DNA of 64,000 nucleotides from Rhodopseudomonas pseudopalustris (lineage in GTDB: Bacteria; Pseudomonadota; Alphaproteobacteria; Rhizobiales; Xanthobacteraceae): assembly GCF_900110435.1 (NCBI RefSeq), contig NZ_FODT01000010.1:115931-179930 (forward strand), in the 5' to 3' direction. The notes under the pieces are model-generated. The model had not been told where the DNA came from, made no database searches, and was given only the letters and a program-made list of their open reading frames with translations. Below, piece by piece: positions 54,410 to 61,751 of the stretch (its first letter is position 1; every line of letters begins with the position of its first letter). The translations under genes were made by a program, and so were the position numbers.

Positions 54410-56764
54410 ATGTCGGGCCATTCACGATCGCGATCGATCGGGCTGATCGCCGGACTCGCCCTGGCCATCGTGCTGGCCGGAATTTCCGAACGGCTTTTCG
54501 CTGAGCCCGTAACCCGACCCGCGCCACCGAACTTCGTCGGCAGCGAAAGCTGCGCCGGTTGCCACCCGGGCCAGGCGGCGCTTTGGCGCAAATCCCAGCA
54601 CAGCCACGCCATGGCGCATGCGACCGAGACGACAGTGCTCGGTGATTTCAACGATGCGCGTTTCGAGCATTTCGGCGTGCCATCGCGGTTCTTTCGTCGG
54701 GATGGCAAGTTCATGGTGGAAACGGACGGGCCGGACGGCAAGCTGACGACGTTCGAGGCGAAGTACACTTTTGGCATCGATCCGCTGCAGCAATATCTGA
54801 TCGAATTCCCCGACGGTCGCCTGCAGGCGCTGACGATTGCCTGGGACGCACGGCCGAAGGACAAAGGCGGGCAGCGCTGGTTTCATCTCTATCCGGACGA
54901 ACGCATCGGGCACGACGACGTGCTGCACTGGACCAGGCTGAACCAGAACTGGAATTTCATGTGCGCCGAGTGCCATTCCACCGGCATTCGGAAGAACTAC
55001 GATGCGAAGGCTGATCGCTTCGCGACGAAATGGGCCGAGATCAGCGTCGGCTGCGAAGCCTGTCATGGCCAGGGCTCAAATCACGTCGCATGGGCGCACG
55101 CCCGGCAGAGCGGGTGGCCGTCGGAAAAGTCGCTCGACGATACGATGGGCCTGCTGGTGCGCTATGCCGAGCGCAGCAACATCGGCTGGACGCTCGATCC
55201 GAACACCGGAAACTCCGCGCGGAGCGCGCCGCCCGCGATGCTCCGCACCGAAGTCGAGGCTTGTGGACGATGTCACGCTCGGCGCGGCCAGTTGTTTGAG
55301 GATTGGGTGCCGGGACACTGGCTGTCCGACAGCCACGTCGTCTCGCCTCTCGGCCGTGGGCTCTATCACGCCGATGGGCAGATGCGCGACGAGGTCTACA
55401 ACTACGGCTCGTTCAAGCAGAGCAAGATGTATGCTGCCGGCGTCACGTGCAGCGACTGCCACGATCCGCACAGCGGCAAGCCGCGGCACAGTGGAGACAA
55501 TCTCTGCCTGCAATGTCATTCAGCGGACAAATTCGCCATCGCGTCGCACCATCGCCACGCGGCGGTGGATCCGCCGCTCGGCTGCGCGTCTTGCCACATG
55601 CCGGTCCGGACCTATATGGGCGTCGATCGGCGGCATGATCACGGTTTCCGCGTCCCGCGTCCCGATCTGTCCGCGCAGTTGAATACCCCGAATGCCTGCA
55701 ACGATTGCCACGCCGATCGGACGCCGCAATGGGCCGCCGCGGCAATCGATAGCTGGCACGGACCAAGCCGCAAGGGGTTCCAGACCTTCGCGCCGGCATT
55801 GGCCGCGAGCTGGGCAGGCCGCGCCGATTCATCCAAATTGCTGGCTGCGGTGGCGGCCGATCACGCCACCCCCGACATCGTCCGCGCCACGGTTCTGACC
55901 GAGCTCAATGCGTACGTATCCGCGGAAACGATGGAGCAGGCGAAGGCCGGTTTGTCGAACCCCGATCCGATGGTGCGGATCGGAGCGCTCGATCTGCTCG
56001 AAGGCGGGCCGCCGCTGCAATTGTGGGCGATCGCTTCGCCGCTGCTGTCTGATCCCATTCGCGGCGTTCGCATTCGAGCGGCCTCGCTGCTCGCTTTGGT
56101 GCCCGCTGCGCAGCAGCCTGTTGCTGACCGCCCGCGGTTCCAGAGCGCCGCCGAGGAGTTCGTCGCTGCGCAGCGTCTCAACGCGGATCGGCCCGAGGCG
56201 CGATCGGCGCTGGGACGCTTCCTGCTGCACCGCGGGCAGATGACTGAGGCCGAGACGGAATACAAAGCGGCCCTGCGCTTCAGCCCAGCCTATGCTCCTG
56301 CCGCGGTCAATCTGGCCGATCTGTACCGCCAGGGCGGCCGCGAGCCCGAAGGTGAAAGTGTGTTGCGCACAGCCCTGATAGCCGCACCGCGGGACGCCGA
56401 ATTGCACCATGTTCTCGGGCTGACCTTGGTGCGGTTGAAACGGTATGACGAAGCGATTGCCGAATTGCGCCAAGCTACCGAGCTTGAGCCCGACCGGGCA
56501 CGGTTTGCGTATGTCTACGCCGTCGCTCTACACTCCGCGGGCCGCATGGCCGACGCCATCTCCATTCTGAAACAGATCGCCGCCCGGCATCCGCACGACC
56601 GCGACACGATGATGGCGGTCATCGCCTTCAGCCGAGACGCGGGAGACATCGACACAGCGCTCGACTACGCCGAGCGTTTGGCCGCCGCCTTTTCGCAGGA
56701 CGCTGGCCTCGATCGCCTCGTTCGGGAGCTTCGACAACGGCTTCCAAATCCCACCGCACGATGA
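54410..56764 (+). CDS. Octahaem c-type cytochrome with C-terminal HEAT/TPR-like repeats
   Basis: The 784-residue exported protein has a signal or anchor helix (about 10-28) and eight CxxCH haem sites with first cysteines at 48, 185, 215, 285, 347, 366, 392 and 430. Extra His residues nearby can serve as sixth ligands. After the haem half, residues about 470-560 look HEAT-like (VRATVLTELNAYV, MVRIGALDLLEG), and about 580-770 are TPR-like (LGRFLLHRGQMTEAETEYKAAL and later units). The haem part resembles the cytochrome c554/DmsE-like multihaem group. It probably moves electrons in the periplasm while the repeats bind a partner; no reductase or quinone-linked gene is adjacent. Confidence 0.9.
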   Translation: MSGHSRSRSIGLIAGLALAIVLAGISERLFAEPVTRPAPPNFVGSESCAGCHPGQAALWRKSQHSHAMAHATETTVLGDFNDARFEHFGVPSRFFRRDGKFMVETDGPDGKLTTFEAKYTFGIDPLQQYLIEFPDGRLQALTIAWDARPKDKGGQRWFHLYPDERIGHDDVLHWTRLNQNWNFMCAECHSTGIRKNYDAKADRFATKWAEISVGCEACHGQGSNHVAWAHARQSGWPSEKSLDDTMGLLVRYAERSNIGWTLDPNTGNSARSAPPAMLRTEVEACGRCHARRGQLFEDWVPGHWLSDSHVVSPLGRGLYHADGQMRDEVYNYGSFKQSKMYAAGVTCSDCHDPHSGKPRHSGDNLCLQCHSADKFAIASHHRHAAVDPPLGCASCHMPVRTYMGVDRRHDHGFRVPRPDLSAQLNTPNACNDCHADRTPQWAAAAIDSWHGPSRKGFQTFAPALAASWAGRADSSKLLAAVAADHATPDIVRATVLTELNAYVSAETMEQAKAGLSNPDPMVRIGALDLLEGGPPLQLWAIASPLLSDPIRGVRIRAASLLALVPAAQQPVADRPRFQSAAEEFVAAQRLNADRPEARSALGRFLLHRGQMTEAETEYKAALRFSPAYAPAAVNLADLYRQGGREPEGESVLRTALIAAPRDAELHHVLGLTLVRLKRYDEAIAELRQATELEPDRARFAYVYAVALHSAGRMADAISILKQIAARHPHDRDTMMAVIAFSRDAGDIDTALDYAERLAAAFSQDAGLDRLVRELRQRLPNPTAR

Positions 56765-57141
56765 TCGACAGATTGTTCGCAAAATTGGCGTGGACGACTC
56801 TGAAGTCGTCCGGCAGAGGGCGCGTGTATACGCGGGCAATCGATCGAGGTTGGCAGGCCCGAAGACATCGCGCTGCGCCTTGACGCCATCCGCCTAGCGG
56901 AAACGCCGAATGATCGTCGTCTCGCAGTGAGGCTGGGTACCGCCATTGCGGGCTCGGATGGACGTCTGCCAGTGCCCCTTGGCCCGTTGGCGACCTGACA
57001 CTCTGAGCTGACGTCATTCGGTCTTCATGTGGCGCAGAAGTTTTCGCGAACGGGTCAGCTGGTTTTCGCACCGCACCAAAATGTTCGCCGATAAAGGCTC
57101 AGGTGCAATATTCGCGGTTTTGTTCTGAATGGTGACGAAAT
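56765..57141. other. Intergenic region after the cytochrome operon, nothing recognised
   Basis: About 380 bases between the cytochrome stop and the tRNA 3' end. Antisense frames are open, but none is protein-like. I see no clear terminator. Confidence 0.5.
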
Positions 57142-57216
57142 GGCGCTCCCTAGCGGAATCGAACCGCTCTCTCCACCGTGAAAGGGTGGCGTCCTAACCG
57201 ATAGACGAAGGGAGCG
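57142..57216 (-). tRNA. tRNA-Glu (anticodon UUC)
   Basis: On the minus strand the cloverleaf folds completely: acceptor GCTCCCT/AGGGAGC, D arm GTCT...GGAC, anticodon stem CCACC/GGTGG with loop CTTTCAC (anticodon TTC), T arm AGCGG-TTCGATT-CCGCT, discriminator G and an encoded CCA (57142-57144). Confidence 0.95.
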
Positions 57217-57496
57217 AAGCCGCCTGGCTCGCGAACCGGATCGGGGCGCGGGCCTGCGGAAACGCACAGTCGTACGTCGTATTCCCTAACCAGATCAACA
57301 CATTGCGTTGATTGGCGAGGCCGCTGGCCAACGGTCCAAAGTGTCCCGGGCGGCAGCGGCGGGCGAACGTATAGTGGCGTTTTCCGGGCGCGGCAAGTCC
57401 GCTTCGCGAAGAAGCGCGAACACCTCGAAATTTCGATCAAGTTTGCAACGTTTTTTCAACGCCGGAAGGCCTAGACCGAGACGAACGGAGTAAGCC

Positions 57497-57754
57497 ATGG
57501 CCAGAGAACGAGACAAGCGGAACCCGCGAAAATCGGTGCGGCAGAGCGGCTGGATCACGCTGGACGGCGGGTTCGCGGCACGGCCTTGCGAGGTCATTGA
57601 TCTGTCGACCACGGGCGCGAAGCTGACCGTGGCCGAAGCGGCCTCGCTGGGGCCCAAGCTCCGGCTGGCCTTTTCGCGCGACGCCCGGACGGGGCGCAAT
57701 TGCGAAGTGGTCTGGCGACGCGGCGCGACCGTCGGCGTCAGATTCGTCTGTTGA
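57497..57754 (+). CDS. Short PilZ-domain protein
   Basis: The 85-residue protein has the PilZ start RKSVRQSGWITL, then CEVIDLSTTGAKL (the DxSxxG block) and a C-terminal beta-strand VGVRFV. PilZ domains bind cyclic di-GMP through an RxxxR motif; here the N-terminal RNPRKSVR may supply it. Such single-domain proteins act as cyclic di-GMP adaptors. An ACGGAG site lies before ATG 57497. Confidence 0.82.
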   Translation: MARERDKRNPRKSVRQSGWITLDGGFAARPCEVIDLSTTGAKLTVAEAASLGPKLRLAFSRDARTGRNCEVVWRRGATVGVRFVC

Positions 57755-57853
57755 AGCGGGGTCCCGTCTTCGACGAATCGGTGTCTTCAACCCTGCAACC
57801 CTGTCGGGGCGTATGCGCCTCGAACGAGCGGATCTCAAAAGCAATCAAAAGCA

Positions 57854-57880
57854 AACAGGCCCCGCAAGGCGAGACCTGTT
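57854..57880 (-). terminator. Terminator of the 26-residue membrane protein gene
   Basis: AACAGG/CCTGTT arms with further interior pairs form a hairpin; on the minus strand TTTGCTTTT follows. It lies about 20 bases after the small gene's stop. Confidence 0.6.
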
Positions 57881-57901
57881 GCTGTTCGAATCAAGTCCTG
57901 A

Positions 57902-57982
57902 TCATCGGCCGAAGAACAGCCAAAGCAGGATGATGACCGGAATCGGCACGCCGATCAGCCAGAGAAGTAGTCCTCGTCCCAT
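57902..57982 (-). CDS. 26-residue membrane protein with a general-stress promoter
   Basis: ATG 57982 is preceded by CGGAGG, and the frame ends at TGA 57904-57902. The product, starting MGRGLLLWLIGVPIPV and ending WLFFGR, is a single hydrophobic helix flanked by basic residues. It has its own consensus EcfG-type promoter 28 bases upstream and a terminator downstream, which together make it a complete monocistronic unit. Short proteins of this kind (GVPIP core) are widespread in alphaproteobacteria, to my recollection; function is unknown. Confidence 0.8.
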   Translation of the reverse strand: MGRGLLLWLIGVPIPVIILLWLFFGR

Positions 57983-58009
57983 TTTCAGCCTCCGTTAATT
58001 TGCACCAAC

Positions 58010-58034
58010 AACGCCACGCATTGGCGCCGGTTCC
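58010..58034 (-). promoter_or_regulatory. Consensus EcfG (general stress sigma factor) promoter
   Basis: On the minus strand GGAAC (58034-58030) is followed after exactly 16 bases by CGTT (58013-58010), a perfect match to the alphaproteobacterial general-stress consensus. Transcription would start near 58003 and give a 5' leader of about 20 bases including the GGAGG site of the 26-residue protein. Confidence 0.65.
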
Positions 58035-58126
58035 GGGAGGCGGATGAGTTTTCAGCGGCGTTTTCGCTGGAACAAAACGCTGGTCGTGGTTCGCGCGATC
58101 ACCTCGTTATCAAGGCCGCGCGGCGA

Positions 58127-58576
58127 CTACCAATGGCCGGTGTTCGGCATCGAGGCCCACGGCTCTTGCGGCGGGAGCGCATCGCCCTTCTGCAACAGCT
58201 CGACCGAATGCAGATCGGGCGAACGCACGAACGCCATCTGGCCGTCGCGCGGCGGGCGATTGATGGTGACGCCGAGCTTCATCAGCTTCTCGCAAGTGGC
58301 GTAGATGTCGTCGACCTCATAGGCGAGATGGCCGAAGAAGCGGTCCTCGCCGTAGCTCTCTTCGTCCCAATTGTAGGTCAGCTCGACCAGCGGCGCGCCG
58401 CGTCCCTTCGACTGCCTGACCAAATCTTCGTCCTCGGGCGCGCACAGAAACAACAGCGTGAATTTGCCCTTGTCGTTGTCGATGCGGCGAACCTCCTTGA
58501 GGCCGAGCGCGCCGCTGAAGAATTGCAGCGCGGCGTCGAGATTGCGGACGCGCAGCATGGTGTGCAGATAACGCAT
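58127..58576 (-). CDS. gloA: Glyoxalase I / lactoylglutathione lyase-family protein
   Basis: From ATG 58576 ([20 protein letters not shown]) the protein has 149 residues and the two-repeat vicinal-oxygen-chelate fold. Candidate metal ligands are His5, Glu in [12 protein letters not shown], His in [11 protein letters not shown] and Glu in [11 protein letters not shown]. Glyoxalase I isomerises the hemithioacetal of methylglyoxal and glutathione. The motif LTYNWDEE is characteristic of bacterial GloA. The frame is open far upstream, but this start matches family length. Confidence 0.88.
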   Translation of the reverse strand: MRYLHTMLRVRNLDAALQFFSGALGLKEVRRIDNDKGKFTLLFLCAPEDEDLVRQSKGRGAPLVELTYNWDEESYGEDRFFGHLAYEVDDIYATCEKLMKLGVTINRPPRDGQMAFVRSPDLHSVELLQKGDALPPQEPWASMPNTGHW

Positions 58577-58773
58577 GATTCTGGAGTCTCCGTGAGGCGG
58601 GTGGCGGCGATCTTGCGTTGAAAGTGCGGGCTTGAAAAGCGCGGCGCTTGCAGGCGCGACCGGCGCTTGCGATTGCGCTGACGAAGGTCGGGCGAGCCTC
58701 GTCGAACGCGTCATGCCTCGCAACGGCACAGACCGCAAACACAGGCAATCAAAACATCGGCTATGAAACCATA

Positions 58774-58802
58774 GAGGCCCCGGAGCGATGCTCCGGGGCC
58801 TC
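58774..58802. terminator. Perfect 13-bp hairpin
   Basis: GAGGCCCCGGAGC and its complement enclose GAT, and TTGCTTG follows on the plus strand. Very stable; probably a terminator on the plus strand, although no gene upstream points towards it. Confidence 0.6.
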
Positions 58803-58872
58803 TTGCTTGTCGATGATCGCATGCAGGGGAGCGGCGAACGTGACGAAATTCGTGGAGCGACCCGCTGACGAA

Positions 58873-58906
58873 AAAGAGCCCCGCCTTGGAGGTCGCGGGG
58901 CTCTTT
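58873..58906. terminator. 12-bp hairpin flanked by A and T runs
   Basis: AAAGAGCCCCGC and GCGGGGCTCTTT enclose ten bases. The A-rich 5' side and T-rich 3' side suit termination in either direction. Confidence 0.6.
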
Positions 58907-59117
58907 CCGGGGGGAGGTCATCCGTAGAGTGCTTCGACTATCGACGCGGCTTGCCCCTGTTGCAATTCAAAAAAATGTGCGTTGGAATCGCTGCATCGTG
59001 AACTCGCGCAGTTTGGCGCGCGACGTTCGTCCAGGGCATATCCGGCGCGCGCGGGGCGGCCTTGCGTCGCAAGCGGCAAATTGCGATGCGTCGGACGTTT
59101 TTCGGATTGTTGCAGCC

Positions 59118-59879
59118 ATGATTGCACCCAACCTCCGCAGCGGGGTGGAACAGCTCGGCGACATGATCGCCAACGCATCGGTGATCGTGCCGTTTACCGG
59201 CGCCGGGATCTCCACCGAGTCCGGCATTCCGGATTTTCGGTCCCCCAACGGTCTGTGGACCCGAAACCGGCCCATTCCGTTCGACGAATTCGTCGCGCGA
59301 CAGGATGCGCGCGACGAGGCCTGGCGGCGGCGCTTCGCGATGCAGGACACTTTCGCGGCCGCCCGGCCCGGGCGCGGCCATCGCGCGCTCGCCGCGTTGT
59401 ACAAGGCCGGCAAGGTCCCCGCGGTGATCACTCAGAACATCGACAATCTGCACCAGACATCGGGCATCGTCGCTAACGATGTGGTCGAGCTGCACGGCAA
59501 CACCACCTATGCGCGCTGCATCGGTTGCGGCAAACGCCATGAACTCGATTGGGTGCGTCACTGGTTCGAACGGACCGGCTATGCGCCGCATTGCACCTCA
59601 TGCGACGAGCCGGTGAAGACCGCGACGATCTCGTTCGGCCAGGCGATGCCCACCGGCGAGATGCGCCGCGCCAGCGAACTGGCGCAACATTGCGATCTGT
59701 TTCTCGCGATCGGATCGTCGTTGGTGGTGTGGCCCGCGGCGGGATTTCCGATCCTCGCCAAGGAGTCCGGCGCGAAGCTTGTGATCATCAACAACGAGCC
59801 GACCGACCAGGACGAGATCGCGGATTTGGTGATCCGTTACGACATCGGCGAAACGCTCGGACCGTTCGTCGGCAACTGA
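59118..59879 (+). CDS. Sirtuin-type NAD-dependent protein deacylase
   Basis: The 253-residue protein has the NAD-binding block PFTGAGISTESGIPDFR, TQNIDNLHQTSG, the catalytic His126 in VELHGNT, and a zinc-binding module with two CxxC pairs (CIGCGK, CTSCDE). It removes acetyl or longer acyl groups from lysines while consuming NAD. In R. palustris a sirtuin (SrtN) reactivates acyl-CoA synthetases; identity with that protein is possible but not shown. ATG 59118 is used; the frame is open upstream but the extra residues are not sirtuin-like. Confidence 0.9.
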   Translation: MIAPNLRSGVEQLGDMIANASVIVPFTGAGISTESGIPDFRSPNGLWTRNRPIPFDEFVARQDARDEAWRRRFAMQDTFAAARPGRGHRALAALYKAGKVPAVITQNIDNLHQTSGIVANDVVELHGNTTYARCIGCGKRHELDWVRHWFERTGYAPHCTSCDEPVKTATISFGQAMPTGEMRRASELAQHCDLFLAIGSSLVVWPAAGFPILAKESGAKLVIINNEPTDQDEIADLVIRYDIGETLGPFVGN

Positions 59880-60000
59880 ATCCCCGTATGATTCGCAGGT
59901 ATTCAAGGCTGTTCATAGCTGTCGCATCACGCGCTTTTTTGTCTTTGCGACGGGCATCGGGGTGTTATCTTCGAATCAACAGATTCGCGGCGGCGCAATC

Positions 60001-60026
60001 CTGATCAGTCACGACCTGATTAGTCA
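60001..60026 (+). repeat. Direct repeat, 15-bp period, upstream of the cold-shock gene
   Basis: CTGATCAGTCA (60001-60011) and CTGATTAGTCA (60016-60026) differ at one base and are spaced by 15. They lie about 80-100 bases before the ATG at 60104 and may be a tandem protein-binding site. Confidence 0.45.
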
Positions 60027-60103
60027 TGGAACTGGGGCTCGCGAATTGCTGTCGTCGCTGAAGCGGGGCAGTCAGCATTTTTTGACGTACGGGGTCCGGG
60101 GTC

Positions 60104-60763
60104 ATGGGGTCGGACGGTTTTGAGTCCAAGAAGCCAGGCATGCCAGCAGGCGGCGCTGCGGCGTCCGTCGCCGTGGAGTTCGCGCAGCGCGACTTCGCGC
60201 AGCGCGATAGCGTCGGCAGCGCCTTCGCCGGGATCGGCGAATCGACCAACCTGGTCGAGATCGGCGGCGTCATCAAATGGTTCGACGCCTCCAAGGGCTA
60301 TGGCTTCATCGTCCCGGACAACGGCGCGGCGGACGTTCTGCTGCACGTCACCGTGCTACGTCGGGACGGCTACCAGACGGCTTACGAAGGCGCCCGCATC
60401 GTCGTCGAATGTGTGCAACGCGCCAAGGGCTACCAGGCCTTCCGCGTCGTCTCGATGGACGAGTCGACTGCGATTCATCCGGCGCAGATGCTGCCGCCGC
60501 GCACCCATGTCAGCGTCACGCCGACCAGCGGGCTCGAACGCGCACAGGTGAAATGGTTCAACCGGCTGCGCGGCTTCGGCTTCCTGACCTGCGGCGAGGG
60601 CACGCCGGACATCTTCGTGCACATGGAGACGCTGCGCCGCTACGGCATGACCGAACTGCGACCCGGCCAGTATGTGCTGGTGCGGTTCGGGCCGGGCTCC
60701 AAGGGCATGATGGCTGCCGAAATCCAGCCGGAGAGCGGCGCTCCCGGATTGTCCTCGCACTAG
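60104..60763 (+). CDS. Double cold-shock-domain protein
   Basis: The 219-residue protein contains two cold-shock domains joined by a linker. The first starts at GGVIKWFDASKGYGFIVPD (about residue 54) and the second at AQVKWFNRLRGFGFLTC (about 147), each with the RNP1-like motif and an RNP2-like V/H motif (VLLHVTVL, IFVHMETL). A disordered N-terminal segment of about 50 residues with repeated AQRD precedes them. Such tandem-CSD proteins of alphaproteobacteria bind single-stranded nucleic acid and influence transcription or stability of RNA. Confidence 0.88.
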   Translation: MGSDGFESKKPGMPAGGAAASVAVEFAQRDFAQRDSVGSAFAGIGESTNLVEIGGVIKWFDASKGYGFIVPDNGAADVLLHVTVLRRDGYQTAYEGARIVVECVQRAKGYQAFRVVSMDESTAIHPAQMLPPRTHVSVTPTSGLERAQVKWFNRLRGFGFLTCGEGTPDIFVHMETLRRYGMTELRPGQYVLVRFGPGSKGMMAAEIQPESGAPGLSSH

Positions 60764-61079
60764 CGAGGACTGCCGCCGGCGAATCCTGCCGCCGGCGAGT
60801 CCAGTCGCGGCGTTTCAGTCGCTTCGACGCGGCATCCGATATCCAGGTCGTGAATCACACTCGGAGCGCGTGCCCGGCCGGTCCGCCATTTCGTCAGGCG
60901 ACTGGCCATGATCGCCACGCGAGAGATGGCCGAGCCGAAATCCGATGCATCTTTGCAGGATCAGACTCCGGCTTTCCATCGTTTGAGCATGATCCCGTCC
61001 GAAAACCGGTGTCCACGTTCCGGGATCATGCGCTAGGGTTGCGCCGGTTTTGAATGAGGCGGACGGACAGGTTGCGTCG
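60764..61079. other. Intergenic region with a rhizobial palindrome before the DUF192 gene
   Basis: About 315 bases hold the repeat at 60987-61031 and otherwise no gene. The ribosome-binding site of the next gene is weak (GGACAGG). Confidence 0.5.
60987..61031. repeat. Dispersed rhizobial palindrome GCATGATCCCG ... CGGGATCATGC
   Basis: Eleven-base perfect inverted arms enclose TCCGAAAACCGGTGTCCACG and two more bases. This 'gcatgatc...ccgaaaaccgg...ccac...gatcatgc' unit is a well-known intergenic repeat in Rhizobiales (recalled). It lies about 50 bases before the DUF192 start. Confidence 0.75.
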
Positions 61080-61559
61080 ATGACGAGCTTTCGAATGGGA
61101 TACGCCGCGCGGGCGCTGACGGCGCTCACCATCGCGCTCACGCTGTGCGCCTTCGCGGTACGCGGCGCGCAGGCGGCGAAGATGGAAACGCTCGAGATCG
61201 TGACCAGGACCGGCGTACACGTCTTCAGCGTCGAGATCGCGACCTCCGAGCAGGAGCGGGAAACCGGCCTGATGTATCGCAAGCAACTGCCCGAAGGGCA
61301 GGGGATGCTGTTCGACTTCCGGCCGGAGCAGCAGGTGTCGATGTGGATGAAGAACACCTACATCCCGCTCGATATGATTTTCATCCGCGCCGACGGCCGG
61401 ATCCTGCGGATCGCCGAGAACACCGAGCCGATGTCGACCCGGATCATCTCGTCAGGCGGGCCTGTGACCGGCGTTCTGGAAGTGATCGGCGGCACCGCGA
61501 AAAAGCTCGGCATCGCGGCCGGCGACCGGGTCGGGCACCCGTTGTTCAAGGGCCGCTGA
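61080..61559 (+). CDS. Exported DUF192 protein
   Basis: The 159-residue protein has a signal peptide (about 8-32) and the complete DUF192 core: [41 protein letters not shown] and [20 protein letters not shown]. This is a small conserved beta-fold of unknown function, found in many bacteria and archaea. ATG 61080 starts the signal peptide. A tRNA gene follows after 56 bases. Confidence 0.87.
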   Translation: MTSFRMGYAARALTALTIALTLCAFAVRGAQAAKMETLEIVTRTGVHVFSVEIATSEQERETGLMYRKQLPEGQGMLFDFRPEQQVSMWMKNTYIPLDMIFIRADGRILRIAENTEPMSTRIISSGGPVTGVLEVIGGTAKKLGIAAGDRVGHPLFKGR

Positions 61560-61615
61560 ACCGGCCGCTTGCCGGTCCCGGCGTAAGCGTGTATCGACGG
61601 CGAACCAACCGGCAT

Positions 61616-61692
61616 CGGGGTATAGCGCAGCCTGGTAGCGCGGCAGTTTTGGGTACTGCAGGTCGTTGGTTCGAATCCAGCTGCCCCGACCA
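61616..61692 (+). tRNA. tRNA-Pro (anticodon UGG)
   Basis: The cloverleaf folds fully: acceptor CGGGGTA/TGCCCCG, D arm GCGC...GCGC, anticodon stem GCAGT/ACTGC with loop TTTGGGT (anticodon TGG), T arm GTTGG-TTCGAAT-CCAGC, discriminator A and an encoded CCA. Confidence 0.96.
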
Positions 61693-61751
61693 TTCCCCAA
61701 GCGGCGGGCAGATTTCGCTGCTTGCTTTGATCCGGCTTCAGCTTTCCCGTC

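Larger units (their letters stand above)
58577..59117. other. Divergent region containing two strong terminator hairpins
   Basis: About 540 bases between gloA and the sirtuin gene. No protein-like frame is visible, yet two perfect hairpins (58774-58802 and 58873-58906) lie inside, so some short transcript may end or begin here. No tRNA or known small RNA was recognised. Confidence 0.5.

Noticed and set aside
58704..58760. 17-codon basic ORF ([12 protein letters not shown]...) before the first hairpin upstream of the sirtuin
   Set aside because: Too short, with no ribosome-binding site; could be chance.
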